Assembly (NCBI GenBank): GCA_934845495.1
Contig: CAKWRB010000008.1
Location: 1 to 22,072 of the forward strand
Length of the DNA stretch: 22,072 nt
Source: an uncultured bacterium
GTDB taxonomy: Bacteria > Bacillota > Clostridia > Oscillospirales > Ruminococcaceae
Reading direction: 5' to 3'
Part shown: piece by piece, positions 10,020 through 17,028 of the stretch
How positions within the stretch are numbered: the first letter of the stretch is position 1
How the letters are laid out: each line of letters opens with the position of its first letter
Translations under genes and position numbers: made by a program
Notes under the pieces: model-generated
Told to the model about the DNA's origin: nothing
What the model saw: only the letters and a program-made list of their open reading frames with translations
The model's database searches: none

Positions 10020-11111
10020 ATGAAACGAGAATATATCGGCACCGGCAAAACGGTGGACGAAGCCATCGAAGCAGCCTGTGCGGCATTGGGCTGCGAGCGT
10101 TCGGAAATTGAGTTCGAGATCCTGGCCCTGGCCAAGAAGAGCTTCTTCGGCCTGCGTACCACTCCGGCTCAGGTCAAGGTGACCTGGGAGGACGGCACCC
10201 CGGAGCCCCGGGCCAACCGTCCCCAGGAGGGCCGCCGGGAAAAGAAGGCTGAAAAGCCGGCCGAACCCCAGGCAGAAAAGAAGCCGGAGACCCGTTCGGA
10301 AAAGCCCAAGGCCGAGCCCCGGCAGGAGAAACCCAGGCAGGAGAAGCAGCCCAAGGCTGAACCCCGGCAGGAGAAGCCCCGGCAGGAAAAGCCGGCAGAG
10401 AAGAAGCCGGAGATCGAGCCGATGCGCCCCCTGCCTGAGCTCAGCGATGAGATCCCCGAGGCCGTCAAGACCAAGGCAGACCTGGCCGTGGCCTACCTCA
10501 GCGAGGTGCTGGGGGCCATGGAGGTCAAGGACTTCACCATCACCCCCAAGACGCGGGAGGATACCCTGGTGCTGCTCATCGAGGGCAGTGACCTGGGCGT
10601 GGTGATCGGCCGTCGGGGCGAAACCCTGGACAGCCTGCAGGTGCTCACCGGCCTGGCCGCCAACCGCGGCGAGGGCGACTATGTCCGGGTGAACCTGGAC
10701 AGCGGCAACTTCCGGGAAAAGCGCACCAAAACCCTGGAGGAGCTGGCTGTGAAGATGGCCAGAAATGCGGTCCGCACCGGCCGCAGCACCACCCTGGAGC
10801 CCATGAATCCCTACGACCGCCGGATCATCCATGCGGCGGTAGCGGGTGTGGAAGGCGCAGCCTCCACCTCCATCGGGGATGAGCCCAACCGCCGGGTGGT
10901 AATCAGCTCGCTGACCCCCCGCAAGCCCCGGGACGATCGTCGGGGCAGCGGACATGGCGGCCGTGGCCGTCGGGGTGGACGCGGTGGTGACCGCCGCCGG
11001 GATAACCGTCCGGCAGAGGCAGCAGCCCCCGTTTCCGAGCAGCAGGCAGCTCCCAAGGTTCCCCTGAAGGAAGCCGAGGACAAGCCGCTCTACGGCAAAA
11101 TCGAACTGTAA
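10020..11111 (+). CDS. jag: Jag/KhpB RNA-binding protein
   Basis: A 363-residue SpoIIIJ-associated protein. The Jag N-terminal domain is at about 1-56 (GTGKTVDEAIEAACAALG, then AKKSFFGLRTTPAQVKV). The KH domain is at about 145-225 with its GRRG loop (197-200), and the R3H domain is at about 235-300 with the R..IIH motif near 268-271. Between Jag-N and KH is a low-complexity linker (about 58-140) of repeated PRQEKPRQEKP units. After R3H there is an RGG-like tail (about 307-324). KhpB family proteins bind RNA and influence cell elongation in relatives. The ATG at 10020 has GAGGAGG nearby. It follows yidC by 88 bp, the classic pairing, and ends at a strong terminator. Confidence 0.93.
   Translation: MKREYIGTGKTVDEAIEAACAALGCERSEIEFEILALAKKSFFGLRTTPAQVKVTWEDGTPEPRANRPQEGRREKKAEKPAEPQAEKKPETRSEKPKAEPRQEKPRQEKQPKAEPRQEKPRQEKPAEKKPEIEPMRPLPELSDEIPEAVKTKADLAVAYLSEVLGAMEVKDFTITPKTREDTLVLLIEGSDLGVVIGRRGETLDSLQVLTGLAANRGEGDYVRVNLDSGNFREKRTKTLEELAVKMARNAVRTGRSTTLEPMNPYDRRIIHAAVAGVEGAASTSIGDEPNRRVVISSLTPRKPRDDRRGSGHGGRGRRGGRGGDRRRDNRPAEAAAPVSEQQAAPKVPLKEAEDKPLYGKIEL
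10297..10400 (+). repeat. Coding tandem repeat in the jag linker
   Basis: Repeated CGGCAGGAGAA-type units encode PRQEKP peptides, giving a proline/charge-rich disordered linker. Such repeats can change copy number by slippage in steps that keep the frame. Confidence 0.7.
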
Positions 11112-11120
11112 TGTCCAAAT

Positions 11121-11153
11121 AGGCAGTGGGAATTTTCCCGCTGCCTGTTTTTT
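11121..11153 (+). terminator. Terminator after jag
   Basis: The arms AGGCAGTGGGAA and TTCCCGCTGCCT pair with one G-U, and GTTTTTT follows. It starts 9 bp after the jag stop and ends the rpmH-jag block. Confidence 0.88.
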
Positions 11154-11167
11154 GCCGTGCCGGGCAG

Positions 11168-11197
11168 GTGACAGCCCACCACCCGGTGTGGTAAGAT
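11168..11197 (+). promoter_or_regulatory. Candidate promoter of the NimA-like gene
   Basis: GTGACA (11168-11173) and TAAGAT (11192-11197) are 18 bp apart, about 40 bp before the gene. Both are near-consensus only. Confidence 0.45.
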
Positions 11198-11237
11198 AAG
11201 GGTAACAGGATCTGGGAATGAAAGGAGATTTTCAGTG

Positions 11238-11711
11238 ATGCAGCATCGTATGAAAGAATTTTCCATGACTCCCGAAGCCACCGAGGCTCTGCTCCGGCGC
11301 GGCCTGGTGGGTGTGCTTTCCACCTCGGGTGCCGATGGTGCCCCCTATGGGGTGCCGGTACACTACCTCTGGCAGGATGGCAGGCTCTGGTTCCACGGCC
11401 TGCCCGCCGGCGAAAAGCTGGAGAACATCGCCCGGGACGACCGCGTTTCGTTCACCGTCTGGGAATTTGGCGGGATCCTCACCGAGGGGGCCGAAAACCC
11501 CTGCCTGGCCGATGCCGCCTATGAGTGCGCCGTCCTCCGGGGCAAGGCCCGCCTGGTGGAGGATCCTCAGGAAAAGCGCCGGCGGCTGCTGGCCATCACC
11601 GAGAAGTATGCCCCGTCGCTGCGGGAGCTGCCCATCCCTGAGGAGCGCATCGCCGGTACCGCCCTGGTGGAGATCACCCCCATCGCCCTCACCGGCAAAT
11701 ACCACCGCTGA
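11238..11711 (+). CDS. Pyridoxamine 5'-phosphate oxidase-like (NimA-like) FMN-binding protein
   Basis: A 157-residue protein of the split-barrel flavin-binding superfamily. Recognisable segments are VGVLSTSGADGAPYGVPVHY near the N-terminus, LWFHGLPAGEKLENI, the strand DDRVSFTVWE, and a C-terminal VEITPIALTGKYHR. This matches the NimA/YhbP-like subgroup associated with 5-nitroimidazole reduction or general flavin-dependent redox. The pattern gives the fold, not the substrate. The start is ATG at 11238 with AAAGGAGA 10 nt upstream; an immediately preceding GTG (11235) is an equal alternative. It is monocistronic, flanked by its own likely promoter and a perfect 12-bp terminator stem. It interrupts the usual gene order downstream of jag. 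Confidence 0.85.
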   Translation: MQHRMKEFSMTPEATEALLRRGLVGVLSTSGADGAPYGVPVHYLWQDGRLWFHGLPAGEKLENIARDDRVSFTVWEFGGILTEGAENPCLADAAYECAVLRGKARLVEDPQEKRRRLLAITEKYAPSLRELPIPEERIAGTALVEITPIALTGKYHR

Positions 11712-11720
11712 CCCAGCCCA

Positions 11721-11753
11721 CCGCCCTGTTCCTTAGCTGGAACAGGGCGGTTT
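11721..11753 (+). terminator. Terminator after the NimA-like gene
   Basis: CCGCCCTGTTCC and GGAACAGGGCGG form a perfect 12-bp stem with a 6-nt loop, followed by only a short TTT. It starts 9 bp after the stop. Confidence 0.7.
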
Positions 11754-11776
11754 GCCTGTCCGGGCCGGGGAAAAGG

Positions 11777-11805
11777 TTGCCATCACCGGCCGGAACGATT
11801 ATAAT
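11777..11805 (+). promoter_or_regulatory. murD promoter
   Basis: TTGCCA (11777-11782) and a perfect TATAAT (11800-11805) are 17 bp apart. The expected start near 11812 leaves an untranslated leader of about 135 nt before murD. Confidence 0.75.
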
Positions 11806-11946
11806 GAGGGTATCCCTGCGGTACCCACTGCAGAAAAACGCCCCGCAGCCGTCCGGAACAGGGATTTTTTTGGCTGCACCGGGGATACAATAGCAAGGGA
11901 GAAGGTTTTTCCCAATGTTCACTCCACAAGAGAGGAAGCGTTTCCA

Positions 11947-13338
11947 ATGAAACTGACACTGGAACAGTATCATTCCATGATAAAAACCCGGTCCATCGGC
12001 CTGATCGGGGTGGGGGTCAGCCACCGGGAGCTGATCCGCCAGTATGCCGCCGCCGGGGCCCGGCTCACCGTCCGGGACCGCCGCAGCCTGTCCGAGCTGG
12101 GAGATTTCGGCCAGGAGCTGCAGCAGATGGGGGTTCGCCTCATGCTCGGGGCGGACTATCTCTCCGATATCTCGGAGGAGATCCTCTTCCGCACCCCCGG
12201 CATGAAGTACTACACTCCCGAACTCACCGAAGCCCGCCGCCGGGGCGTAGCCGTCACCAGCGAACTGGAGCTGTTCCTGGCGCTCTGCCCCTGCCCGGTG
12301 TATGGCATCACCGGCTCGGACGGCAAGACCACCAGCACCACCCTCATCGCTGAGCTGCTCCGCCGGTCGGGCAGAACGGTGCATCTGGGCGGCAACATCG
12401 GTGCGCCGCTGCTGCCCATCATCGACCAGGTCAAGCCGGAGGACGCCGCCGTGGTGGAGCTCTCCAGCTTCCAGCTCATCTCGATGCGCCGCAGCCCGGA
12501 TACCGCCCTCATCACCAATGTGGCGCCCAACCATCTGGATATGCACAAGGATATGCAGGAGTATGTGGATTCCAAAAAGAACCTCTACCTCCATCAGGAT
12601 GCCTTCAGCCGCACCGTCCTCAACTGGGATAACGATATCACCCGCTCTATGGCGGAGGAGGTCCGGGGGGATCTGTACTGGTTCTCCCGCCGGGAAAAAG
12701 TTTCCCGTGGAACATACCTCGATGCCGAGGGAGTGCTGCACCATGTGGACGAAACCGGCGATACCGCCCTCTTCCCGATGCAGGAGATCCGGATCCCCGG
12801 CCTGCACAATGTGGAGAACTTCCTGGGTGTGATCGCGGCGCTGTGGGGCGAGGTTCCCCCCGAGTTGTTCCGCACAGTGGCGCAGGAGTTTGCCGGGGTG
12901 GAGCACCGCATCGAATTTGTGCGGGAGCTGCACGGCGTCAAGTGGTACAACGACTCCATCGCCTCCAACCCCACCCGCACCATCGCCGGCCTGCTGAGCT
13001 TCCAGCAGAAGCTGTGCATCATCGCCGGCGGCTACGATAAGAAGATCCCCTTCGAGCCGCTGGCCGACCCAGTGGCAGAGCGGGTGAAGCTGCTGATCCT
13101 CACCGGCCCCACTGCCGACAAGATCGAGGCGGCAGTGAAGGCAAGCCCCAAATACGACCCGGCCCAGTGCCGGATCCTCCGGGCGAAGGACCTGGCCGAT
13201 GCGGTGTCCATCGCCCGGCGGGAGACGGCCCCCGGCGACATTGTCTCCCTCTCCCCGGCCTGTGCCAGCTTTGATGCCTACCCGAACTTTGAGGTCCGGG
13301 GACGGCACTTCAAGGAGCTGGTCCAGGCGCTCCGCTGA
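11947..13338 (+). CDS. murD: UDP-N-acetylmuramoylalanine--D-glutamate ligase
   Basis: MurD adds D-glutamate to UDP-MurNAc-L-Ala in cytoplasmic peptidoglycan precursor synthesis. The 463-residue protein has an N-terminal Rossmann-like domain (GLIGVGVS, 18-25), the Mur-ligase ATP loop GSDGKTTSTT (about 123-132, with SD where many MurD have TN), ELSSFQL, NVAPNHLDMH with the metal-binding His, and the C-terminal NDSIASNPTRT and IAGGYDKKIPF motifs. The start is ATG at 11947, with GAGGAA 9 nt upstream. The frame is open further back but that region holds a promoter and a terminator. It stands alone here rather than in a dcw cluster. 145 bp separate it from the following operon. Confidence 0.93.
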   Translation: MKLTLEQYHSMIKTRSIGLIGVGVSHRELIRQYAAAGARLTVRDRRSLSELGDFGQELQQMGVRLMLGADYLSDISEEILFRTPGMKYYTPELTEARRRGVAVTSELELFLALCPCPVYGITGSDGKTTSTTLIAELLRRSGRTVHLGGNIGAPLLPIIDQVKPEDAAVVELSSFQLISMRRSPDTALITNVAPNHLDMHKDMQEYVDSKKNLYLHQDAFSRTVLNWDNDITRSMAEEVRGDLYWFSRREKVSRGTYLDAEGVLHHVDETGDTALFPMQEIRIPGLHNVENFLGVIAALWGEVPPELFRTVAQEFAGVEHRIEFVRELHGVKWYNDSIASNPTRTIAGLLSFQQKLCIIAGGYDKKIPFEPLADPVAERVKLLILTGPTADKIEAAVKASPKYDPAQCRILRAKDLADAVSIARRETAPGDIVSLSPACASFDAYPNFEVRGRHFKELVQALR

Positions 13339-13443
13339 GCCGGAGAAAACACCCCTCCCCCTATGACAAAAAACCGGTGTTCCGGCGCAGGAATCTGCCC
13401 CAAACCCGGTGCTTTTACATAAATTTTACAAGAGAGACGACCC

Positions 13444-13467
13444 GTTCTCGCCCGAAGGGGAGAGAAC
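13444..13467 (+). promoter_or_regulatory. 5' UTR hairpin next to the M42 ribosome-binding site
   Basis: GTTCTC (13444-13449) and GAGAAC (13462-13467) enclose an inner CCC/GGG pairing with a GAA loop. The stem ends directly before the AGGAAGGAGG ribosome-binding site, so it could affect translation or mRNA stability. No known riboswitch class is recognised. Confidence 0.4.
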
Positions 13468-13483
13468 AGGAAGGAGGCCTTTT

Positions 13484-14518
13484 ATGCGAACCATCGAGGA
13501 GATCCGCCAGCTGCTGCTGGAGCTGTCCGCCTGCACCGGTGTATCCGGCGAGGAGGGCGGTATTGCGGATAAGATCGAAGCGCTGCTCACACCGGTGGCA
13601 GCCTGCCGGAGAACCCCCCTTGGCAATGTGATTGCCGTCCAGAACCCCGGCGCCCCCAAAAAACTGATGACCGCTGCCCACATGGACGAGGTGGGCTTTC
13701 TGGTCACCCACATCGAGGAGAACGGCTTCCTGCGGGTCAGCCAGGTGGGCGGTGTAGACCGCAAGCTCTACGCCTCCTCCTGTGTGACGGTGCACACCGC
13801 CGCCGGCCCGCTGTCGGGGGTGATTTCCTCTATTCCGCCCCATCTGCGCAAGGAGGAAAAGGAGCTGCCTGCCTCGGACGAGGTGGCAGTGGACCTGGGG
13901 CTGTCCGGCGATCGGGCCAGGGAGCTTGTCTGCCCCGGCGACCGGGTGACCATCGACTGCGAACCGGCGGTGCTGCTGGACGGCAGCGTTTCCGCCAAGG
14001 CACTGGACGACCGCGCCTGCTGTGCCGCTGTGATTCTGGCAGCCGAGGAGCTGGCCGAAAAGCAGCTTCCGCTGGAGCTCTCCTATGCCTTCACCACCAT
14101 GGAGGAGATCGGCTCCCAGGGGGCGGCCACTGCCGCCGGGGAGATCGCCCCGGACTATGCGGTGGCGCTGGATGTCTCCTTTGGGATAACACCCGATGTC
14201 TCCTCGAAAAACTGCGGTAAAATGGGCGGCGGCACCATGCTGGGCATCGCCCCCATTCTGGACAATGCCGAAACCGACCGGGTGCGCCGGGTGGCCAGGG
14301 AGCAAGGCCTGCCCCTGCAGTTTGAAGTGATGAATGGCTCCACCGGCACCGATGCCGACTGCATTGCGGCTTCGGGCTGCGGAGTGCGCACCGTGCTCCT
14401 CTCCATTCCCCAGAAGTATATGCACACCCCGGTGGAGACGGTGGCCCCGGAAGATGTCCGGCTGACAGCCGAACTGCTGGTGGCCTACCTCACCGACCTT
14501 GCAAAGGAGGGAAACTGA
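13484..14518 (+). CDS. M42 family metallo-aminopeptidase (first copy)
   Basis: A 344-residue M42 (FrvX/PepA-like) enzyme of large cytoplasmic aminopeptidases with two metal ions. Visible ligands and catalytic residues are H66-x-D68 (AAHMDE), D175 in KALDDR, the Glu pair E207-E208 in TTMEEIGSQGA, D230 in ALDVS and H314 in MHTPVE. All are present, so it should be active. The Gly-rich KMGGGTMLG segment (about 246-254) replaces the DTPG region of other M42 proteins. The start at 13484 is preceded by AGGAAGGAGG. The frame is open further back to 13409 without a good site. One base separates its stop from the start of the second copy, so the pair is an operon. Confidence 0.92.
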   Translation: MRTIEEIRQLLLELSACTGVSGEEGGIADKIEALLTPVAACRRTPLGNVIAVQNPGAPKKLMTAAHMDEVGFLVTHIEENGFLRVSQVGGVDRKLYASSCVTVHTAAGPLSGVISSIPPHLRKEEKELPASDEVAVDLGLSGDRARELVCPGDRVTIDCEPAVLLDGSVSAKALDDRACCAAVILAAEELAEKQLPLELSYAFTTMEEIGSQGAATAAGEIAPDYAVALDVSFGITPDVSSKNCGKMGGGTMLGIAPILDNAETDRVRRVAREQGLPLQFEVMNGSTGTDADCIAASGCGVRTVLLSIPQKYMHTPVETVAPEDVRLTAELLVAYLTDLAKEGN

Positions 14519-14519
14519 T

Positions 14520-15551
14520 ATGCAATTGACCGAACGGATCCGGGAACTCACCGCCCTGCCGGGCGTATCCGGCCAGGAGGACGCGGTACGGGAGTATCTC
14601 CTCCGGGCGCTGGAGGGCCGGGCAGACTGTGCCTGCCGGGTGGATGCCCTGGGCAACCTTATCGTGGAAAAGACCGGCCGGAACACCCCGGCCAAAAAGC
14701 TGCTGCTCACCGCCCACATGGACGAGGTGGGCTACCTTGTCACCCACATCGAGGAGAGCGGCCTGCTGCGCTTTGCAGCGGTGGGCGGTGTCTCCCCCGA
14801 GGTGATGGCAGGCAAGCGGGTGTATGTGGGGTCAAAGCTGCTCCCCGGCCTGGTGGGGCTCAAGGCCGTACATCAGCAGAAGTCGGCTGAGCGCACTGCC
14901 GCCCCCGACCCGGAGAACCTCTACATCGACATCGGCGCAAAGTCCCGGGAGGAGGCGGCAGCCGCCGTCGCCCTGGGCGACCGGGTGAGCTTTTCCCAGA
15001 ACTATGCCCGGTTCGGCGAGGGCTTTGTCCGGGCCAAGGCGCTGGATAACCGGCTGGGCTGTGCCTTCCTGCTGGAGCTGCTCCTCGCCGAGAGCGAGGT
15101 CAGCTTCACCGGGGCATTCACTGTCCAGGAGGAGACTGGCTGCATCGGCGCGAAGGCAGCGGCCAATGCCGTAAAACCGGACATCGCCCTGATCCTGGAG
15201 ACCACCACCGCCTCCGATCTGCCCGGCAACGACGAGGCCAAGCGGGTTTCGGTGGTGGGGTCCGGCCCGGTGATCTCCTACATGGACCGCGGCACCATCT
15301 ATCCCCGGCGGCTCACCCGCTGGCTGGAGGATCTGGCAGCCGAAGCCGGGATTCCCACCCAGAAAAAGACGCTCATCGCCGGCGGCAATGAGGCCCGGAC
15401 GGTGCAGACCGCCGGTGCCGGCGCCGAGGTCATGGGCATTTCGGTGGCCTGCCGGTATCTGCACAGCCAGGCAGTCACCGCCTCGGAACAGGATATCGAC
15501 AACACCCTTGCCCTGGTGCGTCTGGCCGTGAGCCGGGCGGGTGAGCTGTGA
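14520..15551 (+). CDS. M42 family metallo-aminopeptidase (second copy)
   Basis: A 343-residue paralogue of the preceding gene, sharing the LTAHMDEVGYLVTHIEE segment almost word for word. Metal and catalytic residues are H66/D68, D176 (KALDNR), E204-E205 (VQEETGCIGA), E227 (LETT) and H315 (YLHSQA). It differs from its neighbour in carrying the ASDLPG segment and Glu instead of Asp at the fourth ligand, the more common M42 form, so the two probably differ in specificity or form a mixed complex (inference). The ATG at 14520 has AAAGGAGGG upstream, inside the end of the first gene. Its stop overlaps the GTG start of the GNAT gene by 3 bp. Confidence 0.92.
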   Translation: MQLTERIRELTALPGVSGQEDAVREYLLRALEGRADCACRVDALGNLIVEKTGRNTPAKKLLLTAHMDEVGYLVTHIEESGLLRFAAVGGVSPEVMAGKRVYVGSKLLPGLVGLKAVHQQKSAERTAAPDPENLYIDIGAKSREEAAAAVALGDRVSFSQNYARFGEGFVRAKALDNRLGCAFLLELLLAESEVSFTGAFTVQEETGCIGAKAAANAVKPDIALILETTTASDLPGNDEAKRVSVVGSGPVISYMDRGTIYPRRLTRWLEDLAAEAGIPTQKKTLIAGGNEARTVQTAGAGAEVMGISVACRYLHSQAVTASEQDIDNTLALVRLAVSRAGEL

Positions 15552-16441
15552 TCGCCTACCTCAATCCCCTGCAGGGGGAGGAATTCCTCGACCTCTGCTG
15601 TGTGGAACCGATCATCGGGGCACGGATCTGCAGCTGGTACTGCTGCTATGCCAATGCCTACCCCTTCTGCGACCTGTGGATCCTCTATTCGGATAAAAAG
15701 AACCCCGATTTCCCTGCAGCAGGCAACCATCTGGGCTATCCCCATGGGGTGGCAGCCCGGTATCAGGGCACTTTGTGCATCGCCTGCGACCTGGAGGTGG
15801 ACTTCGAGGAGCTGGCCGAGTTTGTAGCGGGCAGCGGCGCCATGGAGGTGGAATGCCTGACCCCCATCATGGACGAGCTGCTCCCCCGGATCCCCTACCG
15901 ACTGCGCCAGCGCCAGACGGTGATGACCTACGACTTTGACCGGGAGGGTCAGCCGGGCTTCCCGCCGGCGGCGGTGCTCAGCGACCGGAACTTTATTTAC
16001 AGCGACCACCTGGACTGCGATGCCGATGCCTTTGTGGAGAACCGGGAGCTGCGGGAGATGTACGAGGTGATCTGCCAGTGCTTCGAGGGCTTCCGGGAGA
16101 ACAGCCCCTTCCCGGGCTGGTATGTGGATACCTTTGCCCGCATCAAAAAGGCGGAGAGCTTCCTCTGCGGCCTCTGCCGGGAGGGGGAGCTGGTCTCCAC
16201 CGCCGGGGTGTACAACATCTCGCCGGTGTCGGCGATGATCAGCTCGGTGGCCACCCTGCCGGCCTGGCGGGGGCAGGGGCTGGCCCGGCAGTGCATCCGC
16301 CGGTGCCTGGAGTATGTGCGCTATCTGGACTGCACCCCCTACCTCACCGCCGCCGAACCCGACCTGGTGGACTACTACACCGGCCTGGGCTTCACCCCCT
16401 GCGCCGAGCGGTGTTCGGCAATCTACTGGCCGCAACGCTGA
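15548..16441 (+). CDS. Two-domain GNAT-family N-acetyltransferase
   Basis: A 297-residue protein. The C-terminal half (about 165-297) is a GNAT acetyl-CoA fold, with the binding motif SVATLPAWRGQGLARQCI (about 236-253) and a final DYYTGLGFTP segment. The N-terminal half (about 1-140) has no motif I can name and is cysteine-rich near its start, with DLCC at 15-18 and a WYCC pair near 30-33. Substrate is unknown. It begins with GTG overlapping the second M42 gene (GTGA), so it is translationally coupled to the peptidase pair. Its stop codon lies in the loop of a perfect 9-bp hairpin that begins the downstream repeat array, which suggests the array was inserted at or grew from the gene's end. 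Confidence 0.82.
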   Translation: MIAYLNPLQGEEFLDLCCVEPIIGARICSWYCCYANAYPFCDLWILYSDKKNPDFPAAGNHLGYPHGVAARYQGTLCIACDLEVDFEELAEFVAGSGAMEVECLTPIMDELLPRIPYRLRQRQTVMTYDFDREGQPGFPPAAVLSDRNFIYSDHLDCDADAFVENRELREMYEVICQCFEGFRENSPFPGWYVDTFARIKKAESFLCGLCREGELVSTAGVYNISPVSAMISSVATLPAWRGQGLARQCIRRCLEYVRYLDCTPYLTAAEPDLVDYYTGLGFTPCAERCSAIYWPQR

Positions 16442-16451
16442 TGCGTTGCGG
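16430..16451 (+). repeat. Perfect hairpin holding the GNAT stop codon
   Basis: CCGCAACGC (16430-16438) and GCGTTGCGG (16443-16451) pair over 9 bp with loop TGAT, which contains the TGA stop (16439-16441). The right arm is the beginning of the first array unit. There is no T-tract after it. Confidence 0.75.
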
Positions 16452-16832
16452 CACTGCGAATTTGCTACCGCAAATTCGTGGGATTTGAGAAGTTGCGCTG
16501 CGGCACTGCGAATTTGGCTTTGCCAAATTCGTGAGGGGTTGGGAGGAGCGTTGCGGCACTGCGGATTTGCTGTGCAAATTCGTGAGCTTCTGGGGAGCGT
16601 TGCTGCGGTGCTGCGAGTTCGCTCTACCCAATTTGTGGGATTTGAGAAGATGCGCTGCGGCACTGCAAATCTGCTGTTGCCAGTTTGTTTTTGGGGGAAC
16701 TGCTGCGATGCTGCGAGTTCGCTCTGCATAAATTTGTAGCCGGGCGACTGTCTGGCGGAAGTTTCCAAGCCCTATGCCTGTGCGTTTTCAGCTCTCCCCT
16801 GTGGGCTTTGAAAAAATGCTGCGGCACGGCAG
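16443..16832 (+). repeat. Array of about 50-bp hairpin-forming repeat units
   Basis: Six diverged units begin near 16443, 16495, 16548, 16597, 16652 and 16697, and a decayed remnant lies at 16801-16832. Typical units start GCGNTGCGGCACTGCGAATTTG-like and carry a short inverted repeat (for example CGAATTTGGC/GCCAAATTCG with a 3-nt loop in unit 2). Lengths of units 1-5 are 52, 53, 49, 55 and 45 bp. A higher-order copy is visible: GTGGGATTTGAGAAG occurs at 16478 and 16635, a 157-bp shift. No spacers, no cas genes and no convincing reading frame. The 588-bp gap between GNAT and the next gene is mostly this array. Mechanism unknown. Confidence 0.85.
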
Positions 16833-16929
16833 CAGGCAACCGGCAGAAAAGCGAACCTGCCCCTGCACACGAACAGTCCTGCTGCACAGAAACCAGCACT
16901 CGCCTTTTCCCGGGGGAATACCCCGGTCA

Positions 16930-16966
16930 GGGCTGGAAGGTCCAGCCCGTTTTCACCTGTTTTTTC
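16930..16966 (+). terminator. Candidate terminator or leader hairpin before the YnbB-like gene
   Basis: GGGCTGGA (16930-16937) and TCCAGCCC (16941-16948) form an 8-bp stem, then T-rich sequence with a TTTTTT run. About 80 bp before the next start; it may end upstream transcription. No convincing promoter was found between it and the gene. Confidence 0.5.
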
Positions 16967-17028
16967 TCCGGCAGGAGCCGGATTTCAGATACAGATATTT
17001 TACAGAAAAGAGGAAAGATCAGATTACC

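Noticed and set aside
11752..11946. 65-codon upstream extension of MurD
   Set aside because: It would begin just past a terminator stem and cover the perfect promoter at 11777-11805. Family N-terminus and ribosome-binding site support 11947.
11812..11946. Known riboswitch in the murD leader
   Set aside because: I could not match conserved cores of any riboswitch or T-box that I know.
16443..16740. CRISPR-like array
   Set aside because: The units abut without unique spacers, diverge strongly, contain internal palindromes, and no cas gene is present in the window.
15299..16768. 489-codon minus-strand open frame through the M42/GNAT genes and the repeat array
   Set aside because: It is antisense to well-supported genes and its repeated peptides come from GC-rich repeats whose lengths do not keep frame; no ribosome-binding site was seen.
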